From: Thalassomonas actiniarum
GTDB lineage: Bacteria; Pseudomonadota; Gammaproteobacteria; Enterobacterales; Alteromonadaceae
Reading direction: 5' to 3'
DNA length: 64,000 nucleotides
Assembly (NCBI RefSeq): GCF_000948975.2
Contig: NZ_CP059735.1
Location: 2,604,001-2,668,000 of the forward strand
Shown here piece after piece: positions 8,786 to 19,200 of the stretch; positions within the stretch are counted from its first letter, which is position 1, and each line of letters begins with the position of its first letter. Both the position numbers and the translations under genes were made by a program. Below the pieces are notes generated by a model. It was not told the origin of the DNA and made no database searches. It saw only the letters and a list, made by a program, of their open reading frames with translations.

Positions 8786-9324
8786 TTAGTGTTCCATTTA
8801 TAAGTTACAGCCTACTCACTACTTGAGTTTCATTGTCACAATAGCGCAGCGAGCTTGCGAGCCTTGACACTTACTATTATGTGAACGGGTTAAAAATGAC
8901 TATCAAATGACAAGCACAGACCCGCTTATAATGATAATAAATTTAACCTTTTAAGCGGGTATTATCGTCTGTATTGGTTTTGCTTGCAATAAGCGGATTA
9001 AAAAATTACCGCTAAAAAGGTCACAGAATAAGTGCAGGTAAAAATGGCATTGTGATTTAGCTGGGCTATGCTTTTCTATCAAGCTTATTCAAGCAGCGAA
9101 CCCGGTGAAGTTTCTTTTGTTTGTCATGATAAAGTGCCGGAAATCATCTGAAAAATAACCAATAAAATAAACACCTGTCTTGTTTTTTGTTTATTAAAGG
9201 AGCAGAATGTTGGTGGTATTTTAGCCGTTATTGACCAATGTTAATTTAGCTCAAAAATGCTCAGCTGTTTTTTTAAAAGAGCAAACAGTGAGCAAAGCCG
9301 AGCCACACAAGGAAGTGATTAAAC
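8786..9324. other. 539-bp divergent intergenic region
   Basis: No gene is seen here. The region separates the minus-strand binding-protein gene from the T6SS kinase gene and must hold promoters for both. A perfect 8-bp inverted repeat (CCCGCTTA 8921-8928, TAAGCGGG 8952-8959) encloses an AT-rich stretch. A related, degenerate AAGCGG/CCGCT pair follows at about 8992-9014. I found no convincing sigma-70 or sigma-54 promoter. AAGGAAG at 9310-9316 is the ribosome-binding site of the T6SS kinase. Confidence 0.5.
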
Positions 9325-11310
9325 ATGGAAAAGAATAACCCGGGCACCCCTGTTGCCGATGATAAAACCCTGGTTGCCGGGATCACCTCGAATAAAACTC
9401 AAGCGCACATCAATTTGGTGGGCAAATGTTTTAACAATCGCTACCTGATCGAATCGCAAATCGGTAATGGCGGTATGAGCGATATTTATCGCGCTAAAGA
9501 TTTGCACCTTGAAGCCGAAGGCATAGATGAGCCTTATGTCGCGATTAAAGTCTTGCAACAAGAATTTAGCCAGCGCAGCGAAGCCAAACAACTGCTGATC
9601 AAAGAAGCAAGAAAAACCCAGCAACTTTCTCATCCCAATATCATCCGGGTATATGATGTCGATGCCGACGGCGATTACCACTTTATGGTGATGGAATGGT
9701 TAGACGGCGAACCGCTGGATCAGGTGATTAAACGTTCTAAACCTTTAGGCCTGCCTTTTAAAGGGGTGTTAAAATTACTGCAGCAGATCGCCGCCGCGTT
9801 AATTCATGCCCATAAAGTGGGCATAGTACATACCGATTTAAAACCCTCCAATATTATCCTGACCCGGGGGGGAGACATTAAAGTCTTTGACTTTGGCGTT
9901 GCCCGGGCAATGCAGTTAAATGTTGATCAATATGCCATGCCGGATAAGCAGCATACTACCCCTCATAGCGGTTATACCCCGGCTTATGCCAGCCTGGAAC
10001 AACTGGAAGGAGAGCCGCCTTGTATTGCCGATGATATTTATGCTTTTTCCTGTATCATTTATGAACTGTTAACGGGCAAACATCCGTATCAAAGGGTTGC
10101 TGCCAACAAGGTTGATCCCAAGAAAATTCCCTTAGTTAAACCTAAACATATCAATTTTTATTACTGGCTGACCCTGAAAAAAGGCCTGGCGCTGAATAAA
10201 GCCGAGCGCTCAGGCGATGTTAACGACATGCTTAAAATATTTTCCCGTTGCCTGTGGCCGAAAATCCTGGCAACGGCTGCGGGACTTGTGCTTTTTGTCG
10301 GTGTTGCCCAGGTGTATCAAACACAAGAGCAGACCATTGAAAGTCTCAGCCAGGGAGTGGCGGAAAATACCAGCAAGCAGGCACAACTGTCGACGTTTGA
10401 GCAACTCACCACGCTGGAGTTGTTGTCACAGCTGGATGATATTCCCCGCGAACATGCCCTGATCAAGCAGGGGTTATTAAGATCCCACCAACAAAAAATT
10501 ATCGATATTGTCGAGCAAAAGATAGAGCAAGTGCCCAAAGACCCCCATGGCGTCTATAAGAATTATGATGATATCGAAGTTATTCTTGCCGATGCCCTGG
10601 TGATTTTCCCCGACTCCATGCGCTTAATGCAAATGCTGGATGGCCAAAGAACCAGCCGTCTATCTATTGTTGACGCCCTGGCGGAAAGATTAAATTTATT
10701 GCTGGTGCAGGGGCGTTATCAGGAAAGCGGCGATAACCATATCCCCCGCCTGGTGGAAGATTTAAATTTCCTCGATACCGGTTTTGAATTCCAGCCGGAC
10801 GAGCAGGCCTTTATCTTATACCAGGAAAATTTTGAGCGGGCATTACTGCAACATGATGTCAATGAAATCACGGTCTTGATTGGTGTTGGCGAATTAGTTT
10901 TTAACCATGTGCCCGAGGCGGAGTCTTTGCTGGCATTTGGTAAAAGCATGAAAACGTCGGTAGCCAAGTTAGCGGCTTATAATGAAAAAATCGCCAACGG
11001 CCGGGTGGCGGATTATCCCTATCAGGCGGCCGAGATTTTTTATCAAAAAACCTTTGAGCAGTTCGGTGCTGAATTGCAAGGCATAGAAGATCATACCCAG
11101 TTGACGTTAATAGACGAAAATGTGGCTGAGCTGGCCAAACTTTTACCGGCTAATTTTGAGCCGTTAGTCAGAATCGAGAAACGCATTGCCGGTTTATATC
11201 TGCGCCATGCAAATTTATTAATGGACAAAAAACACTATAAGGCCGCACAAAAACTGGTGAAAAGGGGCAATGAACTTTACGACCAGATCAACCAGATCTC
11301 TGTGTTATAA
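9325..11310 (+). CDS. ppkA: T6SS-associated Ser/Thr protein kinase (PpkA/Stk type)
   Basis: This 661-residue protein has a Hanks-type kinase domain at about residues 40-300: Gly-loop IGNGGMSDIY (47-56), VAIK lysine K75, the alpha-C glutamate in IKEAR, catalytic loop HTDLKPSN (D171, N176), and DFG (189-191). The loop reads HTD where most kinases read HRD, so an RD-type activation mechanism is not expected. One TM helix (about 313-330) follows. The remaining 330 residues are helical, lack PASTA repeats and should be periplasmic. It heads the T6SS cluster, 80 bp before an FHA gene, as in threonine-phosphorylation switches where PpkA phosphorylates the FHA protein and PppA reverses it. The cell-envelope signal it reads is unknown. 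Confidence 0.93.
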   Translation: MEKNNPGTPVADDKTLVAGITSNKTQAHINLVGKCFNNRYLIESQIGNGGMSDIYRAKDLHLEAEGIDEPYVAIKVLQQEFSQRSEAKQLLIKEARKTQQLSHPNIIRVYDVDADGDYHFMVMEWLDGEPLDQVIKRSKPLGLPFKGVLKLLQQIAAALIHAHKVGIVHTDLKPSNIILTRGGDIKVFDFGVARAMQLNVDQYAMPDKQHTTPHSGYTPAYASLEQLEGEPPCIADDIYAFSCIIYELLTGKHPYQRVAANKVDPKKIPLVKPKHINFYYWLTLKKGLALNKAERSGDVNDMLKIFSRCLWPKILATAAGLVLFVGVAQVYQTQEQTIESLSQGVAENTSKQAQLSTFEQLTTLELLSQLDDIPREHALIKQGLLRSHQQKIIDIVEQKIEQVPKDPHGVYKNYDDIEVILADALVIFPDSMRLMQMLDGQRTSRLSIVDALAERLNLLLVQGRYQESGDNHIPRLVEDLNFLDTGFEFQPDEQAFILYQENFERALLQHDVNEITVLIGVGELVFNHVPEAESLLAFGKSMKTSVAKLAAYNEKIANGRVADYPYQAAEIFYQKTFEQFGAELQGIEDHTQLTLIDENVAELAKLLPANFEPLVRIEKRIAGLYLRHANLLMDKKHYKAAQKLVKRGNELYDQINQISVL

Positions 11311-11390
11311 ACCCGGGTGTTGTTATTGAGCTTTAGTTGCGCATTTACACCCTAAGCCATATCAGAAAAGTTAAGGATAATGGAAGCTAA

Positions 11391-12713
11391 ATGGAATTAG
11401 AATTTGAAATTGTCAGCTATCACCGCCTCTCTCCCGAGCAAGTTACAAAAAAACGGGTTCGCGATGGCATAACCTTTGGCCGCTCTGAAAAAAATGACTG
11501 GCATCTGCCGGATCCTGAAAAGGTCGTCTCCGGCACCCATGCCCGGATTGAGAGGCAAGGGCAGGGGTTTGTGATTTATGATCTTTCCACCAACGGCCTT
11601 TATATTAACCGCGCCGTTGAAGCTCTGGGCAAAGATAAAGCCTATCTGCTTTGTGACGGGGATTTACTCGCCTTTGGCGATTATGAAATCAGCGTCAGCC
11701 TGTTGGAACAGGCCTTCGAGTCCTCATTTGAGAAAGGAACAGTATCGCAGGCTGAAACTCCTGTACCACCGCCCGTTACCCCGGTGGGCAGCGGTATTGC
11801 CGTAGGCAGTGTCTTTGGCGAAACATTGGCAACAAACGAACATGAGCTGCCTAAGAGCCAGCTTGCTTTACCTGAAGTACAGACGGAGCTTGATGATCAT
11901 TTCTCTTTGCCCCAGGCTGCAATCCCCAAAGAATGGGAACTTGAACTGCTTGGCAAAACGGCGCCAGCCCAGGAGCAAGAGCCGGGTGGCGGCCATTTTT
12001 CAACAGCAGAGCAGCCGATAGCGGCTGCTGAGCCGGTGAGCACGATAATGGCAAATGACACCGGGCAAGTGGCTGCCAAAGCGGAAACGGCAACGGCCGT
12101 TAAAGCGAACAATAAAAAAAATCACACCGCCTCTTCACCTGCAGGGCTGCAAGCTTTTGTTAAAGGTTTGGGCATTTCACCTCAAGTGTTGCCACAGGAG
12201 CTTAGTGATGAACTGCTCTATCAAATGGGCCAGGCGATGCAGCTTTTGCTTGCCGGATTAATGGATTCCTTGCGCAGCCGGGCTTCCCTTAAGCATGAAT
12301 TTCGTGTCAACCAGACCACTTTCCAGCAACAGGAAAATAATCCCCTGAAATTTTCCGCCTCTGTCGATGATGTCTTTGAAAATTTGTTTCTGCGCAGCAG
12401 TAAAAGCTTTTTGTCTTCAAAACGGGCGATAAGCGAAGCTTTTGATGATATCCGAAAACATGACATTGCCCTCACAGCTGGCACAGTAGGGGCGATAGAA
12501 GGGGTGCTGAGCCAGCTGGATCCCGAAGTGATTGCCAGCCGGGATTTCAGGCCTTCGCCGCTGGATAAAATCGTGCCGGGACAAAAGCAGTTACGTTACT
12601 GGAAAATATATCAAAGCCTGCATCAGGACCTGGTACAGGAGCAGGCCGGGCAGGGGGGAGTTTTATCGGATGATTTTATCCGGGCGTACGATAAAAAAAT
12701 TAAATCTTTATAA
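11391..12713 (+). CDS. tagH: T6SS FHA-domain scaffold protein (Fha/TagH, ImpI)
   Basis: The 440-residue sequence opens with an FHA domain (about residues 20-105). GRSEKNDWHLPDP, then VSGTHARI and STNGLYIN supply the Arg, Ser, His and Asn that read phosphothreonine. A low-complexity Ala/Glu/Pro linker (about 110-250) follows, and then a conserved C-terminal region of T6SS FHA proteins (KGLGI to LDPEVI, roughly 270-430). Its expected role is to bind the kinase-phosphorylated form of itself or of a T6SS component and promote assembly. It lies between the kinase and tssJ, 28 bp before the latter. The linker and the C-terminal half diverge more than the FHA part. Confidence 0.9.
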   Translation: MELEFEIVSYHRLSPEQVTKKRVRDGITFGRSEKNDWHLPDPEKVVSGTHARIERQGQGFVIYDLSTNGLYINRAVEALGKDKAYLLCDGDLLAFGDYEISVSLLEQAFESSFEKGTVSQAETPVPPPVTPVGSGIAVGSVFGETLATNEHELPKSQLALPEVQTELDDHFSLPQAAIPKEWELELLGKTAPAQEQEPGGGHFSTAEQPIAAAEPVSTIMANDTGQVAAKAETATAVKANNKKNHTASSPAGLQAFVKGLGISPQVLPQELSDELLYQMGQAMQLLLAGLMDSLRSRASLKHEFRVNQTTFQQQENNPLKFSASVDDVFENLFLRSSKSFLSSKRAISEAFDDIRKHDIALTAGTVGAIEGVLSQLDPEVIASRDFRPSPLDKIVPGQKQLRYWKIYQSLHQDLVQEQAGQGGVLSDDFIRAYDKKIKSL

Positions 12714-12741
12714 TTTGCAAACTGTGAAATGGGTTGAAAAA

Positions 12742-13215
12742 ATGAACATGTTAAAAAAATCGTTATTGAGTCTATGGGTCGCCGGCAGTGTTTTCCTGGT
12801 TACGGGATGTTCTACCATAAATGCCATTGTGCCCCCTTCTACCGATATTACCTTCCATACCGCCGGCGATGTTAATCCCGATCTCAGTGGTCGTCCTTCG
12901 CCTGTGGTGGTGAAAGTGTTCGAATTGTCCTCGAGAACCATCTTTGATACCCAGGATTTTTTCACCTTGTATGAATCGCCGGAGCATGTGCTTGGCCCTG
13001 ACTTGATCAAAAAGGATGAGTTGGAATTACAGCCGGACGGCAATATCGAATATAAAATGGAGCTGAATAAAAATGCCCGTTATGTCGGGGTTGTGGTGGC
13101 ATATCGCGATATCGACAGTGCCAGGTGGCGTGCCGTGGTCGAAGTCGAGCCGACAGGTTATGACAATGTGGTGATGAATATTGAAAAACTGGCGGTATAT
13201 GCCATCAAAAAATAA
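12742..13215 (+). CDS. tssJ: T6SS outer-membrane lipoprotein TssJ
   Basis: The frame is open further upstream inside tagH, but the start at 12742 gives a 157-residue protein with a lipoprotein signal peptide (LKKSLLSLWVAGSVFLVTGC, Cys23) and is therefore preferred. The mature part is the small beta-sandwich of TssJ: RPSPVVVKVFEL, an FDTQDFFTLYE loop, and a C-terminal strand AVVEVEPTGYDNVVM. It anchors the TssLM complex to the outer membrane. The position between the FHA gene and tssK is usual. A 163-bp inverted-repeat element separates it from tssK. Confidence 0.93.
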   Translation: MNMLKKSLLSLWVAGSVFLVTGCSTINAIVPPSTDITFHTAGDVNPDLSGRPSPVVVKVFELSSRTIFDTQDFFTLYESPEHVLGPDLIKKDELELQPDGNIEYKMELNKNARYVGVVVAYRDIDSARWRAVVEVEPTGYDNVVMNIEKLAVYAIKK

Positions 13216-13225
13216 TCCATTTAAT

Positions 13226-13388
13226 TAGGGCCTGTTTATCTTTGGAGGGGATTAAGATTTTTGAGCGGTTTTTCCATATATCAAGGCAGAAAAATGGACG
13301 TGTAGTTGTTCTACAGGAATTTTTCTAACGCCGATAGATGGAATAACAGCGAAAAAGATGGTTCACGGTCAAAGATAAACAGGCCCTA
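13226..13388. repeat. 163-bp MITE-like inverted-repeat element between tssJ and tssK
   Basis: The ends are perfect 19-bp inverted repeats: TAGGGCCTGTTTATCTTTG (13226-13244) and its complement (13370-13388). The interior continues as an imperfect palindrome. For example, the stretch around 13265-13313 matches the complement of about 13315-13362 at many positions, so the RNA could fold into one long hairpin. No ORF or transposase is inside. The size and the terminal repeats fit a non-autonomous mobile element or a large intergenic repeat. No clear target duplication was found. Confidence 0.7.
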
Positions 13389-13421
13389 CTTTGAAGCTAA
13401 GCGAAAATAGACAGGGAAATC

Positions 13422-14750
13422 ATGAGTGACTTTAACCCGGTGGCCTGGACAGAAGGCATGTTCCTGCGCCCGCAACATATGCAGCAGCAAGAAAGGTATT
13501 TGCAGTTTCAACATGCCAGTATCAATACCCGTATCAACCCTTTTGCCTGGGGTATTTTTAATCTGGAAATAGACAGCGCACTGTTATCTTTGGGGCAGTT
13601 TCGCCTGGATAATATTGAATGTGTTTTTCAGGACAATACCCTGGCGCTTTTACCCGAGCAAAACCCGCTGCCCGAGGCCATCACCATAGCGCCGGGCACC
13701 TGCGACCAGCTGATCTATTTAGTATTGCCGGTTAATAAAAGCACGGGGTTGAATATTTCCAGTCTCGAGGATAAGTTGATCACCCGGTATAATTATACCG
13801 ATCATCATATTGTCGATACCAGTGTCGGCTCGGATGCTATGGAAGTGTTGCAGGTGGCAAAACTAAACTGCCAGCTGAAACTACAAAGCGAAGACAGGGC
13901 CGGTTATCTCAGCATTGCCGTTGCCCGTATTGCAGATGTCTCTGAAGAGGGGGCTATCCGCCTGGATAAAAAGTTTATCCCCCCCTGCATGGTGCTTGAT
14001 CACATGCCGGCGCTGGCAAACCTGACCCGGGAAATACTGGGCATGATACATCAAAGGGCGGATGCCATTGCTGCCAGGCTGTCCCAGGCACAAGGCAGCT
14101 CCAGTTCGATTGCCGACTTTTTAATGCTGCAGCTGTTAAATAAATACCAGCCGCTGTTCGAACACTACGCCAGTGCCACAGGTTTGCACCCCCAGCAGCT
14201 TTATACCTGTTTGCTGGCTTTTTCCGGTGAGCTGTCCACCTTTAGCTCGCCGGATAAACGCACTGCCAAATTACCCCGTTATCAGCACGATAATTTAACC
14301 TACATCTTTAGCAATGTGATGGTGATTGTTAACCAGGGCTTAAGCAGTGTGCTTGAGCAAACCGCCATTGAGTTGCCGTTAGAGAAGAGTAAATTCGGTG
14401 TTTACCTGGCGGTGCTCAATGACAAAGACTTGCTTAAACGGGCAGAGTTTATCCTGGCGGTTAAAGCCAGTTTGCCCCATGAAGAAATCCGTAACCGCTT
14501 GCCGGGACAAATTAAGATCGGTGCGGTAGAAACCATCCGCGACCTGGTCAACAACCAGTTGCCGGGCATAGGGATCACAAGTTTACCCGTGGCGCCGCGT
14601 CAGGTGCCTTATCATGCCGGTTATCATTATTTCCAGCTGGACAAGTCCAACAGCCATTGGTTAAAGCTTGCCAGTAGCGGCGGCATTGCTTTGCATTTAT
14701 CCGGAAATTATCCCGAATTAGCGCTGGAGTTGTGGGCGATTAATAACTAG
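13422..14750 (+). CDS. tssK: T6SS baseplate protein TssK
   Basis: The 442-residue protein begins with the family's diagnostic VAWTEGMFLRPQHMQQQERY and continues with the TssK (VasE/ImpJ) core to IALHLSGNYPELALELWAI at the end. TssK trimers link the baseplate wedge (TssFGE) to the membrane complex TssLM. Length and both termini are as usual, with no sign of truncation. The ATG is preceded by AGGGA. The upstream 163-bp repeat element lies between it and tssJ, so expression of tssK-L-M may differ from that of the first three genes. Confidence 0.95.
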   Translation: MSDFNPVAWTEGMFLRPQHMQQQERYLQFQHASINTRINPFAWGIFNLEIDSALLSLGQFRLDNIECVFQDNTLALLPEQNPLPEAITIAPGTCDQLIYLVLPVNKSTGLNISSLEDKLITRYNYTDHHIVDTSVGSDAMEVLQVAKLNCQLKLQSEDRAGYLSIAVARIADVSEEGAIRLDKKFIPPCMVLDHMPALANLTREILGMIHQRADAIAARLSQAQGSSSSIADFLMLQLLNKYQPLFEHYASATGLHPQQLYTCLLAFSGELSTFSSPDKRTAKLPRYQHDNLTYIFSNVMVIVNQGLSSVLEQTAIELPLEKSKFGVYLAVLNDKDLLKRAEFILAVKASLPHEEIRNRLPGQIKIGAVETIRDLVNNQLPGIGITSLPVAPRQVPYHAGYHYFQLDKSNSHWLKLASSGGIALHLSGNYPELALELWAINN

Positions 14751-14819
14751 GGCGCAGCTCTATTTGGCTTTTAGTTAACAGGGATTAAGGAAGATTTCAG
14801 CGAGTAAGGATGATTTGCC

Positions 14820-16118
14820 ATGAATGATAAAACCATAGTCAAACCTCGTCCGGGACGGGGAGCAGGCGGCGGGAATAAGCCCGCGAACAAGGAAGCACCG
14901 GCCGATGACGGAAAAACCGTTTTTGAAGAAAACAGCGGCGAGAGCCGGGCACAAAATTCAATACTGACCATAGCGGCCAACCCCCTGGTGGACTGTGCCG
15001 GCACCTTGTTATCCATCTGTGCCCAAATCCGTAATACCGAGCAACATGAGGATATTAAAACCTTAAAAGTGCAATGTATTGAGCTGATCAAACATTATGA
15101 ACAGCTGTTAAGGTCACATAATATCAACACAGAAGATATCCAGTCTGCCCGTTATTGCCTGTGCAGTTTCCTGGATGAAACCGTGCTGAACACCCCCTGG
15201 GGCGGCAACAGTTTATGGGCATCGGACAGTTTGTTATCCACCTTTCACAACGAGGCGTTCGGCGGTGAATATTTTTATACCTTGCTTGAAGCTGCGCTGC
15301 AAAACCCGGCAGAAAAACATCCCTTACTCGAACTTATGTATTTGTGCCTGTCTTTAGGGTTTGTCGGAAAAATGCGTATCGAAGATCAGGGAGAGAAAAA
15401 GCTCGAAGATTTAAGGGATAAATGTTACCAGGCGGTGCAAAGCTTTAAAGGGGATAACTACCGGGAATTATCCCCCGGCTGGCGGGATCGGGTGGTGCAA
15501 CACCATGAATTTCAACATCCGTTTCCTTTGTGGGTCATAGGTGCGTTGTTTGGTGTTTTGCTGCTTTTTATCTACATGGCCTTTAGTTACAACATCAATA
15601 ATTATTCCTCGAATGTTTATAAACAGCTTGTTTCCTTAGTACCCTGGCAGCAGGTGGGCCGGGAAGATCTGCAAAGTCTTAGCCGCGATGAAGCCCTGAT
15701 GCTGCAACAATTGTTGCAAACGGAAATCCAGCGTCAGCTGCTCGATGTCGAGCAGCTCCCCGACCGGGTGCGCATCCGCATCGGCGCCGGGGTACTGTTT
15801 TCTTCCGGCAGTACCCAACCCAGGGCCGATTTTGAAGCCATACTGGCCAAAATAGCCCGCACCCTGGAAAGCACCGACGGTAAAATATTGATCACCGGCC
15901 ATACCGATGATGACCCGATTTTTACCACTAAATATCCGTCCAACTGGCATTTGTCGCTGGCCCGGGCCACGGCCATAGGTAATTTTCTTGCCAATAATGC
16001 TTCTTTAAGCGGACGACTGTGGCCGGAAGGGCGCGGGGAGTCAGAGCCCAGGGTTGAAAATACCAGTGATCAAAACCGTTCACTGAACCGGCGCATAGAA
16101 ATTGATTTATTATTTTGA
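14820..16118 (+). CDS. tssL: T6SS inner-membrane protein TssL with OmpA-like domain
   Basis: This is a 432-residue protein. After a Gly/Pro/Lys-rich head comes the DotU/TssL cytoplasmic domain (about residues 50-220, with ARYCLCSFLDETVLNTPWG), then one TM helix (FPLWVIGALFGVLLLFIYMA, about 236-255). A periplasmic OmpA/MotB-type peptidoglycan-binding domain follows (about 320-432, ILITGHTDDDP and SLNRRIEIDLLF). This is the extended form of TssL that can anchor the complex to the cell wall by itself. It sits between tssK and tssM as usual. Confidence 0.95.
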   Translation: MNDKTIVKPRPGRGAGGGNKPANKEAPADDGKTVFEENSGESRAQNSILTIAANPLVDCAGTLLSICAQIRNTEQHEDIKTLKVQCIELIKHYEQLLRSHNINTEDIQSARYCLCSFLDETVLNTPWGGNSLWASDSLLSTFHNEAFGGEYFYTLLEAALQNPAEKHPLLELMYLCLSLGFVGKMRIEDQGEKKLEDLRDKCYQAVQSFKGDNYRELSPGWRDRVVQHHEFQHPFPLWVIGALFGVLLLFIYMAFSYNINNYSSNVYKQLVSLVPWQQVGREDLQSLSRDEALMLQQLLQTEIQRQLLDVEQLPDRVRIRIGAGVLFSSGSTQPRADFEAILAKIARTLESTDGKILITGHTDDDPIFTTKYPSNWHLSLARATAIGNFLANNASLSGRLWPEGRGESEPRVENTSDQNRSLNRRIEIDLLF

Positions 16119-16205
16119 GGCCTAGTTTTAATGTGCGGCTTTAATGTACCGCTTCACCACTATTAATAAACCGGGATGTTTTAATCGTCATTAAGGGAAT
16201 GCAAT

Positions 16206-19200
16206 ATGTCGTTTAAAGAAACAAGTAAAAAATATTTGTCAAAACTTAAACCCAAAGTGCTGATCACCGCTTTAGGCCTGATTTGTTTAGCATTGCTGAT
16301 CTGGTTTGGCGGGCCGCTGATTGCCATTGCCGGTTATGAGCCTTTATTGAGTCCGTCAGCGCGTATCATAGTTCTGCTCTTGATAGTCATCACCTGGGGA
16401 TTGTTTAACCTGAGCTTTAAAGCCAAAGATAAAAAAAATAATGAGCAGGTAGTGAATAACCTGATCAATGGTGAAGAAGCCGATGCGGGTTCGGCGGAAG
16501 ACAGGGCAAAAACAGAAATTGCTCTGTTGCATAAAAAAATGGCCCAGGCCATAGAAATATTGAAAAATACCAAGTTTGAAAAGAATAAGGGCATTTATGA
16601 ATTGCCCTGGTATATCATGGTCGGGCCGCCGGGCTCAGGTAAAACCACGGCGATACAAAACTCCGGACTGGAATACCCGTTAAAGGAAAAAATGGGTATA
16701 GACATGATCCAGGGGGTTGGCGGCACCCGCCACTGCGACTGGTGGTTTACCAATAAAGCTGTGCTGATAGATACCGCCGGGCGTTATACCACACAAGATA
16801 GCCATGCCAAACAAGATGCCCGGGCCTGGCAGGGCTTTTTGGGGCTACTGAAAAAATTCAGGCCGTTGCGCCCCATCAACGGCGTGATCATTTCCATGGG
16901 CATGGCGGAGCTGCTTAACCAAACCAAAACCGAACGCAATCTGCATGCCCGGGCGATCAAGCAGCGGCTGCAGGAATTGCAGAACCAGCTGGGTATGACC
17001 TTTCCCGTTTATGTGCTCTTGTCCAAGTCGGATCTGGTGGCGGGCTTTAATGAATTTTTTGATGATTTTGCCAAAGAAGATTGTGAGCAAATTTGGGGGG
17101 TCACTTTTGATCTCAAAGCCCAGGACGAGCAAGGCAGTACTGTCAGCGGCTTTAATAAAGAATTCCACGGCTTGTTGAAAAACCTCAATGCCCGTATCAA
17201 TACCCGGTTGAAAGTGGAAAGGGATCTGGATCGCCGTGCGATTATCTATGAGTTTCCCAAACAATTAAGGTTATTACAAAGCGCAGCCGATGACTTTTTA
17301 AAAGAAATCTTTTCCCCCAATGCTTATGAAGAAGTACCTATGCTGCGCGGTGTCTACCTGACCAGCGCCACCCAGGAAGGCACGCCGATAGATCACCTGA
17401 GCGCCCATTTATCCACCGGGGTCAGAAACCAGGTTAAATCACAACCGGCTAAACATGTCAGGGGATATTTCATCAAAGGTTTGCTCGAAGAAGTTATTTT
17501 TCCGGAAAAAAACCTTGCCAGCACCAACCGCCAGCATGATAAGCAAAATAATTTGCTCAGGCGCGGTGTTATCGCCGCCGCTTCCGTTTTAACCCTGGGG
17601 CTGAGTTTTGCCTGGTGGAGCAGTTACGACTGGAACAGCGGCTTGGTGGATCAGACTCAAGAGGCGCTTACCTATTATCAGCAAGTCAGCGACGGCGGTT
17701 TAAATAAAGACACCGAAATTATCACCTTAACCAAAGGATTAACCAGTTTAAGGGCACTGCCCGTCGGTTATGACGGTGAGCCGCTGGTTGATGCCCGTAC
17801 CATGGGCCTTTATCAGGGAGATAAGTTAAAGCAACCCGCCATCGCCGCCTATGAGCGGGCGCTGCAGGGTTATCTCTTGCCTTACCTGATGAAAGTCCTG
17901 AGCCAGGAAATGGCGAATAATGCTTTACACCTTAATTATTTATATGAAACCTTAAAGATTTACCTGATGTTGTATGATGCCGGCCATTATCTTGAAGAGG
18001 ATGTCAAGATTTGGTTTTCTGCCTATTTTGACCGCAATATTCCCGGTGAAATCAATGCCGGCATCCGCAGCGAACTTAATCAACATCTGGCCACCGCGCT
18101 TGAGCTGGGTATGAGGGGGGAAGACTATGCTGAAAATGTGGTCGCTCACGCCCGGGAGGCGCTGACCATGTTGCCTTTGGTGGAACGGGCTTACCAAAGG
18201 TTAAAAAGCGACTTTATGCAAAGCAGTATCCCGGATTTTAAACTGGTGGATATTTTATCTCCCGACAGCCTGGAAGGTTTTACCTTCCAAAGTGGCCGCA
18301 ACTTTAATCAGGGGATCCCGGGCTTATTTACCTATAGCGGTTTTCACGGCATTTTCAGCATAGAGAAAAAACGTGTCATAAAAAGATTAATTGAAGACAG
18401 CTGGGTGTATGGCGACGATCTCAATACCCTGGATGAAGATACCAAGATTGATATTGCCGAGCAGCTGGAGCAAAAATATATCCGCGATTATATCTTTTAC
18501 TGGGAAGACTTTCTCAGCGACCTGACGCTGAAATCTTATGCCAATTCCCGGGACGGGGCGAAAATTACCCATGCCTTATCCAGTCCCGATGCCCCGGTGA
18601 AAAGCATTATTGCCGCGGTGAAGAAAAATGTTCAGTTGACGAAAATTCCGCTATCGAACAATGAAAAAGCGGCGGCGGGCGTGGTGAAAAATGCTACCGA
18701 TCTTGCCTTTCAGTCGAAAAAATCCCGCCTCAGCCGGTTATTGCCGGATAAAGGCGTTAAGCTCGACCTGGAGCTGCCGGGCAAAGAAGTAGAGCAGGCC
18801 TTTAGCGATTTATTGGCGATAGATTTACAGCAGCTGGATAAAGTGCAGGGCATTTTAAGGTCAATCAACCGCAATCTCGATAAGGTCTCTTTGACCAACA
18901 GCCAGGCCAGCTCTTATATGAACCAGCGCCTGGAAAGCAACTTTGAGCAGCTGGGCAATGAGCTGTCCGAGCAAATTGTCGATATGCCATACCCCCTGGC
19001 CAACTGGCTTGATACTATCGCTACCCAGACCAAAGGACTGGCGCGGGCCAATCAGAACGAACGCTTAAACGGTATCTGGAAGTCCCAGGTATTGTCGGAG
19101 TTTCGCCGCGGCATCAGCGGCCGCTATCCCTTTAACCGCAAATCAAGCAAAGACGTGCGTTTAAAGGACTTTAGCCGCTTTTTCGGTTATCAGGGCACCT

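Noticed and set aside
9319-9681. Long antisense ORFs within the kinase, tssM, tssC and other genes
   Set aside because: They lie opposite well-supported genes, lack ribosome-binding sites and show no family resemblance; they are shadows of codon bias.
12532-12741. Long N-terminal extension of the tssJ frame
   Set aside because: The extension lies within tagH in another frame, and the lipoprotein signal peptide only makes sense with the start at 12742.
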